From contig JADFWU010000017.1 in assembly GCA_015234045.1 (NCBI GenBank), forward strand, positions 1 through 62,411: a stretch of 62,411 nt of DNA, read 5' to 3'. The notes under the pieces were generated by a model. The model was given only the letters and a program-made list of their open reading frames with translations, ran no database searches and was not told where the DNA came from. The DNA is from Magnetococcales bacterium (GTDB lineage: Bacteria; Pseudomonadota; Magnetococcia; Magnetococcales; JADFWU01). This document shows, piece by piece, positions 19,743-29,114 of the stretch. How positions within the stretch are numbered: the stretch's first letter is position 1; each line of letters begins with the position of its first letter. Position numbers and translations under genes: made by a program.

Positions 19743-22103
19743 TTAAAAGAGAGAAAGCAATTCAAGTGCTGATTTTTTTGGTGATTCGTCCGGGCGCTCA
19801 TCAGATCTGAGTATGGGGCCAACACAGGCAGGACAGCCAAAACGGCAGGAACAGCCTTCAATCAGGGCATGAGCACTTTGAATTAATATATTTCTTTGTT
19901 CGAACAAAGGTTCAGATAGTCCAATGCCACCGGGAATATTGTCATACAGAAATAGAGTGGGTTGGAAACGGCGTGTTTGAGTATCAAACATATCAGGGTC
20001 CATCTGATTGCCGTCACGATCACGCATTGTGCCCCGTTCTCGGGCGTTGACTGAGGCGAACCAACCGGCATCTTGATCGCCAACCGCACGTCCCAAATCA
20101 CTCATTTCAGACATTGTGTGCATGGCGGCAACGGTATGTAGGCAATAGGCTGCACCCAGAAATCCGTCCAAAGCGTGCCAACGATTGGAGAGTCGTTCTG
20201 CCAGTGCTTCTGCATCCGCACGCCACCATACAGCCGTGGTGTGCATCTCTTGATCAGGCAGATTGATGGCACCAAACCCGATGTTCTCATGGGTATGAAA
20301 ACGGATTTTCTTGAAACCGGAGATGCGCCGGACCAGATGCACTTCACCATGGCCGGTCAAACTTGATTTTTTTTGATCGATATCAAAGTCATCAAGTATT
20401 TTCAATTTGGTGTAGTCAATGGCATCGGTATAATAATCGGCTTGAGTGCGGCGTACGAAGGCTTTTCTTCCTTCCCAATCCAGTCTTTCTACTTGATAAG
20501 GTTGGGCATGCACCATGTAGATCGCTTGTTCATAGAGTGTCATTGCAGCGCTGGCGAAGTCGGTTTCAGCGATGATTTTTTGACCACCATCGGTGATATC
20601 CACCACGACAAAATTACCATCCGCTACCGAACGCAGTGAGACCGCATTGGCTGGATAACTGTCATCAATCCAGTGCCAGCGCTGGCGGTCCAGGTGTACC
20701 ACGCCTTCTTCTGCAAGGTAGTGCAACAATTCTTCAGGATCCACAGTGCCAAACAGCGAACCCTGAATAAACGGCAGTTCAAAGGCGGCACAGCGGATGT
20801 GATCCAAAAGAATCAACAAATGGTCCGGCGCAATGCGGGCATGTTCTGGTGATTGCCCCATGAAAAAATCCGGGTTTTGCACGATATATTGATCCAAAGG
20901 CTGAGAGGAGCCGATCAACACGCCTAAAGAGGTGCGATTGCGCCGGCCAGCGCGTCCCAATCTTTGCCATGTCCCAGCAATTGTGCCGGGATAGCCATTG
21001 AGCAGGCAGATATCCAATGCACCGATATCCACACCCAGCTCCAGCGCCGATGTGGTGACCACACCATCTACAGCGCCAGCACGCAGTGCTTTTTCAATTT
21101 TGCGGCGCTCACTGGGCAGATAGCCGCCGCGATAGGCGGAAATTCGGGATGGTTTGCGTGGATCTTTATCAAATACCTCTTTGAGATATTTGGTAATCAC
21201 CTCCACCATCAATCGCGTACGGGTAAAGATGATGGTGCTTAATCCCGCTTCAATAGCGCGACGGGCGATGCGGGTTGTTTGTGAACGGGCAGAGGCCCGG
21301 ATACCGAGATCCGGGTTGATTACCGGAGGATTCCACAATAACAGATGGCGCTCACCTTGTGGCGCACCGGATTGCGTAATGGCATGCACAGGCTGACCGA
21401 TCAGCTGATGGGCCAGCTGTTCCGGGTTGGCAATGGTGGCCGAACAGAAAATAAATACCGGGTCACTGTTATAAAATCGACAGATACGCTGCAACCGTCG
21501 AATTACATTGGCCATATGAGCACCAAATACACCCCGGTAGATGTGCATCTCATCAATGACCACATGGGTGAGACTCTCAAAAAACTGCGCCCATTTGGTG
21601 TGGTGGGGCAAGATGCCCTGATGGAGCATATCCGGGTTGCTGACGATGATATCACCTTTGACGCGCACCGCTTTTCGGGCATCCGCTGGAGTATCACCAT
21701 CGAAGGTGTGGGCGCGGATGTTGAGATCACCCAGACGACTCAGCGCTAATAATTCAGATACCTGATCCTGTGAAAGTGCTTTGGTAGGGAAGAGATAGAG
21801 CGCTTTGGAACGATTGTGCAGTGCATCTTGAATAACGGGCAGATTGTAACAGAGGGTTTTTCCCGAGGCGGTAGGCGTGGCGATGACACAGTTTTTCTTA
21901 TTGCGAATCAGTGACCACGCTTCGCCCTGGTGGCTGTAGAGTTGGTTCATGCCACGGGCTTGAAGCAGTTTGATAAGTCGTGCATCCATATCACTGGGAT
22001 AATCCACAAACGCACCATCTTCGGCGGGAAGAGAGACATGACCGGTGATCAGATTGCGATTGCGGGATTGAAGTGCTGTTGCCAGCTGTTTGGGATTCAT
22101 CAC
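19743..22103 (-). CDS. mrfA: MrfA/YprA-like DEAD/DEAH-box helicase with DUF1998 domain
   Basis: A 786-residue superfamily 2 helicase. Visible motifs are Walker A (TPTASGKT), motif II (VIDEMH), motif III (SATIANP) and motif VI (QRLGRAGRR). The C-terminal DUF1998 region ends in a zinc-binding cysteine cluster, CSCRFGCPAC (CxCx3Cx2C). This is the architecture of B. subtilis MrfA (YprA), a 3'-5' helicase that works with the MrfB exonuclease in nucleotide excision independent of UvrABC. The start is GTG at 22103 with GGAG 11 nt upstream; an ATG follows immediately at 22100. It begins 8 nt after the L,D-transpeptidase stop, so the two are almost certainly cotranscribed. Specific function in this organism is inferred. 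Confidence 0.85.
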   Translation of the reverse strand: MMNPKQLATALQSRNRNLITGHVSLPAEDGAFVDYPSDMDARLIKLLQARGMNQLYSHQGEAWSLIRNKKNCVIATPTASGKTLCYNLPVIQDALHNRSKALYLFPTKALSQDQVSELLALSRLGDLNIRAHTFDGDTPADARKAVRVKGDIIVSNPDMLHQGILPHHTKWAQFFESLTHVVIDEMHIYRGVFGAHMANVIRRLQRICRFYNSDPVFIFCSATIANPEQLAHQLIGQPVHAITQSGAPQGERHLLLWNPPVINPDLGIRASARSQTTRIARRAIEAGLSTIIFTRTRLMVEVITKYLKEVFDKDPRKPSRISAYRGGYLPSERRKIEKALRAGAVDGVVTTSALELGVDIGALDICLLNGYPGTIAGTWQRLGRAGRRNRTSLGVLIGSSQPLDQYIVQNPDFFMGQSPEHARIAPDHLLILLDHIRCAAFELPFIQGSLFGTVDPEELLHYLAEEGVVHLDRQRWHWIDDSYPANAVSLRSVADGNFVVVDITDGGQKIIAETDFASAAMTLYEQAIYMVHAQPYQVERLDWEGRKAFVRRTQADYYTDAIDYTKLKILDDFDIDQKKSSLTGHGEVHLVRRISGFKKIRFHTHENIGFGAINLPDQEMHTTAVWWRADAEALAERLSNRWHALDGFLGAAYCLHTVAAMHTMSEMSDLGRAVGDQDAGWFASVNARERGTMRDRDGNQMDPDMFDTQTRRFQPTLFLYDNIPGGIGLSEPLFEQRNILIQSAHALIEGCSCRFGCPACVGPILRSDERPDESPKKSALELLSLF

Positions 22104-22111
22104 CGTGGCGA

Positions 22112-22651
22112 TTACTCCAGACTGGGCGGATTGGATAGGGATGCGTGGATCTCAATGGGTGTGCCATCGACAACCGACTGCCAGATCTCAGCCATTTCGG
22201 CATTGGTCACCGCAATACAGCCATCGGTCCAGTCACCGGTCGGTAGAATACCTGGCAGCCAGCCAAGTCCGTTGGGCGCACCATGAATCATGATTGCGCC
22301 ACCAGGAGAGACCCCTTTAGCCTCGGCGGTAGCTTTGTCCTGTGTATTGGGATAGGAGATGTGTAGCGAGCGGAAAAAACGGCTGTTAGGATTGCGCCAG
22401 TCCAGAGTGTAAGTCCCTTCCGGCGTTCTTGAATCGCCTTCCTGAACCTTATGGTTTTCTGGGTTTTTTCCCATGCCCATACTATAGTGACGAACAGCTT
22501 TACCCTGATGCATGAGATAGAGTTGGCGGGCTTGTTTATCAACAATCACACGATCCACCGCGTCAGGCGGATTGGCAAGCCAAAAAGGCAGGTGACGGTC
22601 GGCACCGTAAATCGTGCCTGCTACCAGCGTCAGAATAAGCAGGATAGACAT
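22112..22651 (-). CDS. L,D-transpeptidase (YkuD family), exported
   Basis: A 179-residue protein with an N-terminal hydrophobic signal sequence (about 1-17, cleavage probably after IYGA). The YkuD catalytic region has MIHGAPN and the active-site motif TDGCIAVTN, with the nucleophilic cysteine in GC. Such enzymes form 3-3 cross-links in peptidoglycan or attach proteins to it; some small members trim or modify murein. It starts 12 nt after the stop of the upstream lipoprotein gene and ends 8 nt before the helicase, so it is part of a tight operon. Which L,D-transpeptidase reaction it performs is not shown by sequence. Confidence 0.88.
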   Translation of the reverse strand: MSILLILTLVAGTIYGADRHLPFWLANPPDAVDRVIVDKQARQLYLMHQGKAVRHYSMGMGKNPENHKVQEGDSRTPEGTYTLDWRNPNSRFFRSLHISYPNTQDKATAEAKGVSPGGAIMIHGAPNGLGWLPGILPTGDWTDGCIAVTNAEMAEIWQSVVDGTPIEIHASLSNPPSLE

Positions 22652-22663
22652 ACGCTGTACGCC

Positions 22664-24379
22664 TTATTTCTTGATAGTATCGTTAATAACTGTCCAGCCT
22701 TGTTCTAAAACCAGCCCTTCGGCAATATTGGCATTCCGAATGCGTTGCATATCTGCTTTGAGTTCTGCTGATTGTTTGCCATAGCGATCAATAAACGCCT
22801 GAGCTTCCTTAGGTTCGCCATTAAACTGAATTGATAGAATTTTACGACCCAACCGGGTGATGGCATTGATCATTACCGGCAGATCGACAAAATAGAGTCC
22901 ATCCTGTGTGCGTAACAGTGCGCCCTGTTCGCGGAAGTAGTTGAAGCGAATTAAGGCGGCTTGACCATGGGCGCTTTCGGTACCAAAACGCATGGTGCGA
23001 AACAGTGAGGCTGAACCGGTAATCAGTGCGTTTTCAAGGGTGATATCCAACAGCTTGCCCTGTTGGTTCAACCAATGTGCCATATAGAGGCCTACGGCAT
23101 CGGCTTTACTCTCTTCAAAGAGCAGATGTTTGGATTTCAGGCTGTTTTGAACGGTAGAGCCGTCTTGAGTTATCTTAACGCCTACACCGTGGGACAGTTC
23201 ATGAAGTAGCGTGTTGGTAAAGAATGCGGAGAAGCGCACTTGACCGCGTTGTTCTGGAACCAACATGACTTCGGTGATTGGGCGGAGCATATGGTTGAAT
23301 TTGGCACGCATCAAATTGACAAGTTGAATGCTGCGCGTACCGATGGTGCGTTGAATATCAATGTTGTTTGGTAGGTTGAATGCAATGGCTTTGGCACCGG
23401 CATTGGCTTGGCCGGTGAGGTAGACGGCATCAAAGGCTTCCAGACTGGCTTGAAAATCATTTTCCGGCCTCTGATTACTCAGGCCAGAGAGTGGTAAGGC
23501 AGTCTGAAGATCAGCCAAAAACGGCTCATAATGGCGCAGACGACTGCTCCAGAGTGTATTACGAATCAGAATATACGCTTGATGGGCTGTTTTTTGATTC
23601 AGCAGATAGTCGTCATAGCGCTCAATTGGACCAGCGACAAAATCCACCGCAGAAAGTGGCGAGGCAGCGGTTTCTTCTGAGCGGGGCAGCAGTGCCCAAG
23701 CCCGTTCAGCGGGTTCGTAATTATTATCCAGCAGAGCTTGAGCCAGTTTATTGAAGTAGTCTGCTTGTTCTTTGGACTGGGTCAGTTTGGCGGCTTTACG
23801 GAGATCTTCCGCTGCTTTTTGATGTTCTTTGCCAAAGGCATCACTGTAGAACCGGGCTTTGAAGCGGTTATCAGTGTCTTGGAGAACCAGTGAGTAAGGT
23901 GATTTCAATTGAGCATCGTTGATTATTGCTTTTTCCAAGGCGATTTTATCGACACCGACTGGGTAAAAACCAACACCGGGTGGGCGGGCAGAAAAGCCTG
24001 GTACCTGAGATTCTGAACTGAATTCATAACGATCCCATGGGCCATAGTTGATGGCCATCCATTTACGGGCAACAGGATCTCTGGTCTGATCAAGAATTGT
24101 ACGGCCATATTGACCGTGTAGCTGTTTCCAGAACACGGTATCCATTTGATCCGCGGCATCCATTAACAGCGTTAAAAGCGCTTTTTCCCAGGGTTTGAGT
24201 GCGTCAATACCTGTATTCAGTCGTATTGTGACCAATTTGTCGAGGCGTTTTTCCAGCGAATAGGCGGATGATTCGGTTGCTTTGGGTGCAACCGCTTGAC
24301 TACAGCCGTTTAATAGAACAGCCGCATTCAACAGAATGGCGGGAAGGAAAATCAGTAGATAAGGGCGTGAAAATTTCAT
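22664..24379 (-). CDS. M49-like zinc metallopeptidase lipoprotein
   Basis: A 571-residue lipoprotein precursor: signal peptide followed by lipobox LLNGC (Cys near 26). Near residue 391 it has HELSH, a standard HExxH zinc motif, followed about 30 residues later by EESKAD, whose first glutamates fit the third zinc ligand. This pair resembles bacterial proteins of the dipeptidyl-peptidase III (M49) clan, though classical DPP III has the longer HELLGH form. It should act in the periplasm, anchored to the inner or outer membrane (a serine follows the Cys, giving no clear inner-membrane retention signal). It is first in the short-spaced run of genes leading to the transpeptidase and helicase. Peptidase activity is inferred. 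Confidence 0.72.
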   Translation of the reverse strand: MKFSRPYLLIFLPAILLNAAVLLNGCSQAVAPKATESSAYSLEKRLDKLVTIRLNTGIDALKPWEKALLTLLMDAADQMDTVFWKQLHGQYGRTILDQTRDPVARKWMAINYGPWDRYEFSSESQVPGFSARPPGVGFYPVGVDKIALEKAIINDAQLKSPYSLVLQDTDNRFKARFYSDAFGKEHQKAAEDLRKAAKLTQSKEQADYFNKLAQALLDNNYEPAERAWALLPRSEETAASPLSAVDFVAGPIERYDDYLLNQKTAHQAYILIRNTLWSSRLRHYEPFLADLQTALPLSGLSNQRPENDFQASLEAFDAVYLTGQANAGAKAIAFNLPNNIDIQRTIGTRSIQLVNLMRAKFNHMLRPITEVMLVPEQRGQVRFSAFFTNTLLHELSHGVGVKITQDGSTVQNSLKSKHLLFEESKADAVGLYMAHWLNQQGKLLDITLENALITGSASLFRTMRFGTESAHGQAALIRFNYFREQGALLRTQDGLYFVDLPVMINAITRLGRKILSIQFNGEPKEAQAFIDRYGKQSAELKADMQRIRNANIAEGLVLEQGWTVINDTIKK

Positions 24380-24469
24380 GAGTCCATTCTCTGTTTCTTC
24401 CTATTTTGACAACATTATTCCCCTCTATTTTATACGTTTCAGTGTCTTGAGGCTCGGAAAAAACAAACT

Positions 24470-25594
24470 TTATTTCAACACGGGATAGACAGCGCCCAAA
24501 ATGGTCGCTTTGGATGCACCGGTGACTTCAGGATGGGTAGCGATTTGGCCATTGCGCGTGCGTACGGCAAACCAGGCAAACGCCTGGGCTTCCAGACTGT
24601 CAGCATCTACACCGCATTCGGTGCTGGTGACCACTTTGGTGGTGGGTAATCGGGCCTGAAAACGGCGCAGCATCTCTGCATTTTGTGCACCGCCTCCGCA
24701 TAGAATCAGACGGTGTGGCGGTTGATTGAACAGGGTGTCGCATGCGGTGGCACAGCTTTCAACGGTCTGTTGCGTCAGAGTTGAAAAAAGTGTTGATTCA
24801 GGAAGGTGGGCAAACTTTTTCATAAATTGCTTAAGATAGGCTTGACCAAAAATCTCCCGACCTGTGGATTTGGGAAAGGGGTGTTGAAAATAGTCATGGT
24901 CCATCAACCAAGCCAGCGCCGATTCATCCACCACACCCGCAGCAGCGGACTCACCGTTGGTATCGCAGCAGCGTTCACCATTGCTCAATACTTCAGCCAG
25001 ATGGTCGAGCAATGTGTTGGCTGGGCCAGTATCACCCCCTGTGACTGGCAGGTGCGTTTCACCGGGTAGTGCGGTGAGATTGGCAATACCACCCAGATTG
25101 AGAACACCGACATTTTTACCTGATTCGCCAAACACTGCGCTGTGTAAAAAAGGGGCCAAAGGCGCACCATCACCACCAGCCATCATGTCAGCCGGTCGGA
25201 AATCACCCACTGTGGTAATACCGGTTTCCGCTGCAATGGCAAATGGTGAAGCGATCTGAAGTGTAAAGACGGGTGGTCGATGACGGATGGTTTGACCATG
25301 GGAGCCGATCACGGAAATCTCTTTTGGTGTCAGGCCCGCTTTCTGGATCACTGCCAAGGCGGCTTTTGCAAACAGATGGCCCAGTTTACGATCAAGTACG
25401 CCCATTCGGTCGATCTCGTTTTCACCGGGTTCATAAAGCCCAATAATCTCCTGGCGGATCTCTTCCGGGTAGGGGGTGGCCATGCTGGACAGCAGTTCAG
25501 GGCGGTCTTCGCCAGTGGTGCGAATCACCACTGCATCAATCCCATCCGCCGATGTGCCAGAGATCAGTCCCACTGCCAGATGTTGCTGTGCCAT
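24470..25594 (-). CDS. anmK: Anhydro-N-acetylmuramic acid kinase
   Basis: A 374-residue sugar kinase. The N-terminus has the phosphate-loop motif GLISGTSADGID and the middle has NLGGIANLT and GGDTGPANTLLD, diagnostic for AnmK. The enzyme opens and phosphorylates 1,6-anhydro-MurNAc from recycled peptidoglycan to give MurNAc-6-phosphate. It lies 90 nt upstream of the lipoprotein gene and may head the cell-wall/DNA-repair operon, although a separate promoter in that gap is possible. It is divergent from tyrS, an arrangement also known in Pseudomonas. Confidence 0.95.
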   Translation of the reverse strand: MAQQHLAVGLISGTSADGIDAVVIRTTGEDRPELLSSMATPYPEEIRQEIIGLYEPGENEIDRMGVLDRKLGHLFAKAALAVIQKAGLTPKEISVIGSHGQTIRHRPPVFTLQIASPFAIAAETGITTVGDFRPADMMAGGDGAPLAPFLHSAVFGESGKNVGVLNLGGIANLTALPGETHLPVTGGDTGPANTLLDHLAEVLSNGERCCDTNGESAAAGVVDESALAWLMDHDYFQHPFPKSTGREIFGQAYLKQFMKKFAHLPESTLFSTLTQQTVESCATACDTLFNQPPHRLILCGGGAQNAEMLRRFQARLPTTKVVTSTECGVDADSLEAQAFAWFAVRTRNGQIATHPEVTGASKATILGAVYPVLK

Positions 25595-25700
25595 GACAGC
25601 TCCCTTAGAGTCGTGTTAACTTTTGTTGAAAGGGGATTCCTTTGTCCCTGGCAACATGTTGATTCTTTCAGATGTAGATCCAAGAAGGTCGATTACTACT

Positions 25701-26927
25701 ATGAGCAGCCGCCCATCCGTTCAGGAACAAATGGATCTGATTCGCCGGGGAACCGTGGATCTGATCTCCGAAGAAGCGTTGGAAAAAAAGTTGACCAAGG
25801 CTTTGGAAACCAATACGCCGTTACGTATCAAGGCCGGATTTGATCCAACCGCCCCGGATTTGCATCTTGGACATACGGTTTTAATACAAAAAATGCGCCA
25901 GTTTCAGGAGTTGGGCCATCAGGTTCTGTTTCTGATTGGTGATTTTACCGGTTTGATCGGTGATCCTACCGGAAAGAGTGAAACCCGAAAAACGCTGACA
26001 CCTGAACAAGTAGCAGTGAATGCAGAAACCTATAAAAATCAGGTGTTCAAGATCCTGGATGCGGACAAAACAGAGGTGATGTTCAACAGTACCTGGATGA
26101 ATAAGATGACCGCAGCCGAAATGATTCAGCTGGCCGGTCGTTACACAGTCGCTCGAATGCTGGAGCGGGATGATTTTTCCAAGAGATACAAAGAGAACCG
26201 CTCCATTGCCGTGCATGAATTTCTCTATCCATTGGTGCAAGGCTATGACTCTGTGGCCATGCGTGCCGATGTAGAGCTTGGTGGTACGGATCAGACATTT
26301 AATTTGCTGGTCGGTCGTGAGTTGCAGCGGGCTTATGGTCAGGAATCACAGGTTGTGATTACCATGCCGATCCTTGAAGGGTTGGATGGTGTCAACAAAA
26401 TGTCCAAATCGTTGGATAACTACATCGGTATTCAAGACCCGCCGCGTGAGATTTTTGGTAAAACCATGTCGGTGACGGATGATTTGATGTGGCGCTACTA
26501 TGAACTGCTCTCCAGTGCGTCCATGACCGAGATTGCGGCAATGCGTGCGGATGTTGAGGGCGGTCAGTTGCACCCCATGGAAGCCAAGAAAAAATTGGCT
26601 GAAGAGATGGTGAGCCGCTTTCACTCACTGGACGATGCCCAGCAGGCGCGTTCCGAGTTTGAAAACATGTTCCGTAAAAAGGGGTTGCCCGATGATATCC
26701 CTGAAAAGACGCTCTCAGGCAATGCCGAGGGATTGGGCTTGCCGGCTGCGTTGACAGCCGCTGGTTTGGTGAAGTCCAACAGCGAGGGGATGCGTATGAT
26801 CCGCCAGAATGCGGTTTCAGTGGATCAAGCCAAGGTAACCGATACACGCTACCAGTTGGTCACGGATCAACGTTATCTGCTGCAAGTGGGTAAACGGCGC
26901 TTTGCCTATGTCACTGTTTCTGGTTAG
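25701..26927 (+). CDS. tyrS: Tyrosyl-tRNA synthetase
   Basis: A 408-residue class I aminoacyl-tRNA synthetase. HLGH near residue 55 is the HIGH motif and KMSKS is near residue 233. An S4-like RNA-binding domain forms the C-terminus. The frame is open 26 codons further upstream (TTG at 25623), but the ATG at 25701 gives family length and a typical N-terminus; AGAAGG lies 12 nt before it, a slightly long spacing. The sequence is of the shorter TyrZ-like type ([14 protein letters not shown]). The stop codon lies inside the first unit of a 17-bp tandem repeat (see 26914-27012). Confidence 0.96.
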   Translation: MSSRPSVQEQMDLIRRGTVDLISEEALEKKLTKALETNTPLRIKAGFDPTAPDLHLGHTVLIQKMRQFQELGHQVLFLIGDFTGLIGDPTGKSETRKTLTPEQVAVNAETYKNQVFKILDADKTEVMFNSTWMNKMTAAEMIQLAGRYTVARMLERDDFSKRYKENRSIAVHEFLYPLVQGYDSVAMRADVELGGTDQTFNLLVGRELQRAYGQESQVVITMPILEGLDGVNKMSKSLDNYIGIQDPPREIFGKTMSVTDDLMWRYYELLSSASMTEIAAMRADVEGGQLHPMEAKKKLAEEMVSRFHSLDDAQQARSEFENMFRKKGLPDDIPEKTLSGNAEGLGLPAALTAAGLVKSNSEGMRMIRQNAVSVDQAKVTDTRYQLVTDQRYLLQVGKRRFAYVTVSG

Positions 26928-27012
26928 TTGCTGTTTCTGGTTAGTTGCTGTTTCTGGTTGGTTGCTGTTTCTGGTTGGTTGCTGTTTCTGGTTGGTTGCT
27001 GTTTTTGGTTGA
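26914..27012 (+). repeat. 17-bp tandem repeat overlapping the 3' end of tyrS
   Basis: Five full copies and a partial sixth of CTGTTTCTGGTT(A/G)GTTG. The first copy contains the last tyrS codons and the TAG stop. The first two copies have A and later copies G at position 13. A unit length not divisible by 3 and the gradation of variants point to slippage growing out of the tyrS end. Confidence 0.92.
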
Positions 27013-27328
27013 ATGAATGAGTGTGGTCAAAACCACAACTAAACCGCGTCCAGTTTGAAACGTGTAATTTGTGACTTCGAATACGCCCCTGCGGGGCTAC
27101 AATAAACAACGAAATTGGCCCGCACATAAAGTCGGCCCTACGAGCCTCCAATTGTGTGGCTCTTCGAGCCACGGCGCTACGCATTTTCCGCGCTTTGCGC
27201 AAAAAATGCTCCGTATGCTAACGCGCCATTTCGTTTAATGTGGGCGTTGCCCACACCCAGCAGAGGCGGCACAGCCTCCTCTGCACTCCAACCAGTTTTA
27301 GAACTGTGTTTTTCTAAGTTGGTGCGGT
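27013..27328. other. Palindrome-rich intergenic region between tyrS and the TauE/SafE gene
   Basis: No ORF is credible here. The stretch is a mosaic of short perfect hairpins, including GTGGCTC-TTC-GAGCCAC, GTGGGC-GTT-GCCCAC, GCCCC-TGC-GGGGC and GTGGT-CAAA-ACCAC. At 27260-27284 is a stem GCAGAGGCGGC/GCCTCCTCTGC with one mismatch, which recurs at 45408-45441. Function is unknown; between convergent genes such structures can end transcripts. Confidence 0.6.
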
Positions 27329-28126
27329 TTAGAGAAGCAGTTTGGCACCAACGATCAACAGAAAAAGACCAAAACTGCGCTTGAGGATATGTGGATCAAG
27401 GCCGTGGGCCAGTCGAACACCAAATGGTGTGGTGATCAGTGTGCCGATGATGATGCCAATGAATACTTCCGGCACCACAAAGCCCCAGCTGTGAGTGGGC
27501 AGGGCGGCATTATTCCAACCGGCATGGATAAATCCACCGGCACCGGCCATGGCCAATGCCACACCGATGGCGGAGGAGGTGCCAACAGCCATGCGGATTG
27601 GGAGTTTGTTGATCATGTTGAGCACGGGTACGGACAGTGTGCCGCCGCCAATGCCAAACATGCTGGAGACGGTTCCAATTCCAATAGCAAAAGTGCTGTT
27701 GAGTAGAGTGTTTCCCTTGATGGCTGTGGTGCTCTCTGCCGCAGTTCCAGAGAAGATCATCCGCAATCCCACCAGGATTTCAAAGGCACCAAACAGCTGT
27801 TTGAGCATTTGTCCGTCCATGACAGCAGCAATGATGGCTCCCAGCCATGCACCGATCAAAATACCGGGCGTAAATTGAAAAAAAAGCTGCCAATGAACGC
27901 TATTACGGCGCTGATGGTTCCATGTGGCGCTGATATTGGTAATAATGATGGTGGCTAGAGATGTGCCCACCGCAAGCTGCATGGAAAAGGCGGGATTAAA
28001 GCCGTCCAGATGGAAAAGAAACAGCAGTACCGGCACAATGATGATGCCACCACCAACGCCAAACAGACCGGCGACAACACCAGCGGCTAAACCGGTTATC
28101 ACTGAGCCTATCAGAAGAGACGACAT
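27329..28126 (-). CDS. TauE/SafE family permease (sulfite/organosulfonate exporter-like)
   Basis: About 265 residues with roughly eight hydrophobic segments. It has the duplicated TauE/SafE motif: GLFGVGGGIIIVP near the N-terminus and SSMFGIGGGTLSVP in the middle. This family moves small sulfur-containing anions and related compounds across the inner membrane; the substrate here is not known. An earlier in-frame start exists at 28159, but the ATG at 28126 has GGAG about 8 nt upstream and begins the hydrophobic core directly. It is divergent from the small gene at 28141. Confidence 0.9.
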   Translation of the reverse strand: MSSLLIGSVITGLAAGVVAGLFGVGGGIIIVPVLLFLFHLDGFNPAFSMQLAVGTSLATIIITNISATWNHQRRNSVHWQLFFQFTPGILIGAWLGAIIAAVMDGQMLKQLFGAFEILVGLRMIFSGTAAESTTAIKGNTLLNSTFAIGIGTVSSMFGIGGGTLSVPVLNMINKLPIRMAVGTSSAIGVALAMAGAGGFIHAGWNNAALPTHSWGFVVPEVFIGIIIGTLITTPFGVRLAHGLDPHILKRSFGLFLLIVGAKLLL

Positions 28127-28140
28127 ATTCGTATGCTCCG

Positions 28141-28440
28141 ATGAAGCGCAAACAGACACGACACACCAGCCTGACCGATAAAGCTGCCAAGGTATGCCGA
28201 CAACTGCGCCGGGCGGGTTTTCATCCGCATCCCGGACCCATTAGCGCCCGTGGTGGTCATGGTGGTGCGCTACGTATCAAGATCAGTGCCGAGCCAAATC
28301 GTATCCGGCTTCGGATCGCTGGTAGTGGTGTCCAGGAGGTGTTCCTCTATGGTCCTATCGTGTTAAATGACCTGATTCGTACTGTGCAAGATCAATTCGG
28401 CAAGCGGTCCATAGAATCCGTTATTCGTTCTGAGATGTGA
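28141..28440 (+). CDS. Hypothetical basic protein, 99 aa
   Basis: A small basic protein with an Arg/Lys-rich N-terminus, a Gly-rich ISARGGHGGALRI segment and a C-terminal alpha/beta-looking part. I do not recognise a family. It starts 15 nt from the divergent permease start and its stop abuts the convergent purN stop exactly, so it fills the only gap between two real genes. The ribosome-binding site is poor. A real gene is plausible but not proven. Confidence 0.5.
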   Translation: MKRKQTRHTSLTDKAAKVCRQLRRAGFHPHPGPISARGGHGGALRIKISAEPNRIRLRIAGSGVQEVFLYGPIVLNDLIRTVQDQFGKRSIESVIRSEM

Positions 28441-29109
28441 TCAACAGGTTGGAGCAGGATTGATAATCGCTGCTTCCGGAGTCTCATCCGTGGGCGCATC
28501 AATCCGAACCCGCCGTCCTTCCAATTTAAGCCGTCCTTCAGCGAATAAGCGTACTGAAAGCGGATAGATTTGGTGTTCCTGTTTTAAAATTCTTGCGCCC
28601 AGTGTTTTGGCATCATCACCATCAAGGATAGGCACCACGGCTTGAGCAATGATTGGTCCGGTGTCCACGCCTTCATCAACGAAATGAACCGTGCACCCTG
28701 AAAACCGCACACCCGCATCAATGGCTGCTTGCTGCACACCAAGACCTGGAAAATTCGGCAGCAGGGCAGGGTGGATGTTGAGTAGGCGACCGGTAAAGTG
28801 TCGGACAAATTCAGCCGTTAGAATACGCATGAAACCTGCCAGACAGACCAGATTTACCTCAGCTGCATCCAGAACACGGATCAATTCCTGATCAAAGGCT
28901 GCACGATCAGGAAACGCACCATGTTGCACTACCTGCGTTTTGATGCCTGATTTTTCGGCGCGTTCCAGACCGTATACACCGGGTTTATTGCTCACAACCA
29001 GAACGATCTCAGCGGGAATCGTACCATCAGCACATCGATCAATAAGAGATTGCAGGTTGGAGCCACTGCCGGACACCAACACAGCAATACGCATAGGTGC
29101 GCTATTCAT
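28441..29109 (-). CDS. purN: Phosphoribosylglycinamide formyltransferase
   Basis: A 222-residue enzyme that uses 10-formyl-THF to formylate GAR in purine synthesis. Motifs are VLVSGSGSNLQ at the phosphate-binding N-terminus, LAGFMRIL, the catalytic NIHPALLP (Asn and His), HFVDEGVDTGPII with the catalytic Asp. It starts 5 nt after the purM stop, forming the standard purMN pair. A C-terminal extension rich in Pro/Ala beyond the fold has no apparent motif. Confidence 0.97.
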   Translation of the reverse strand: MNSAPMRIAVLVSGSGSNLQSLIDRCADGTIPAEIVLVVSNKPGVYGLERAEKSGIKTQVVQHGAFPDRAAFDQELIRVLDAAEVNLVCLAGFMRILTAEFVRHFTGRLLNIHPALLPNFPGLGVQQAAIDAGVRFSGCTVHFVDEGVDTGPIIAQAVVPILDGDDAKTLGARILKQEHQIYPLSVRLFAEGRLKLEGRRVRIDAPTDETPEAAIINPAPTC

Positions 29110-29114
29110 GATAC

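Noticed and set aside
26914-27012. Possible CRISPR array
   Set aside because: Units are contiguous 17-mers with no spacers and no cas genes; a simple tandem repeat.
27013-27328. Structured RNA or tRNA-like gene in the hairpin-rich gap
   Set aside because: Many short hairpins, but no cloverleaf, TpsiC-like box or known riboswitch core could be identified.
28141-28440. DUF167 (YggU-like) identity for the 99-aa protein
   Set aside because: The conserved GkAN and P..G..N motifs of DUF167 are absent; left as hypothetical.
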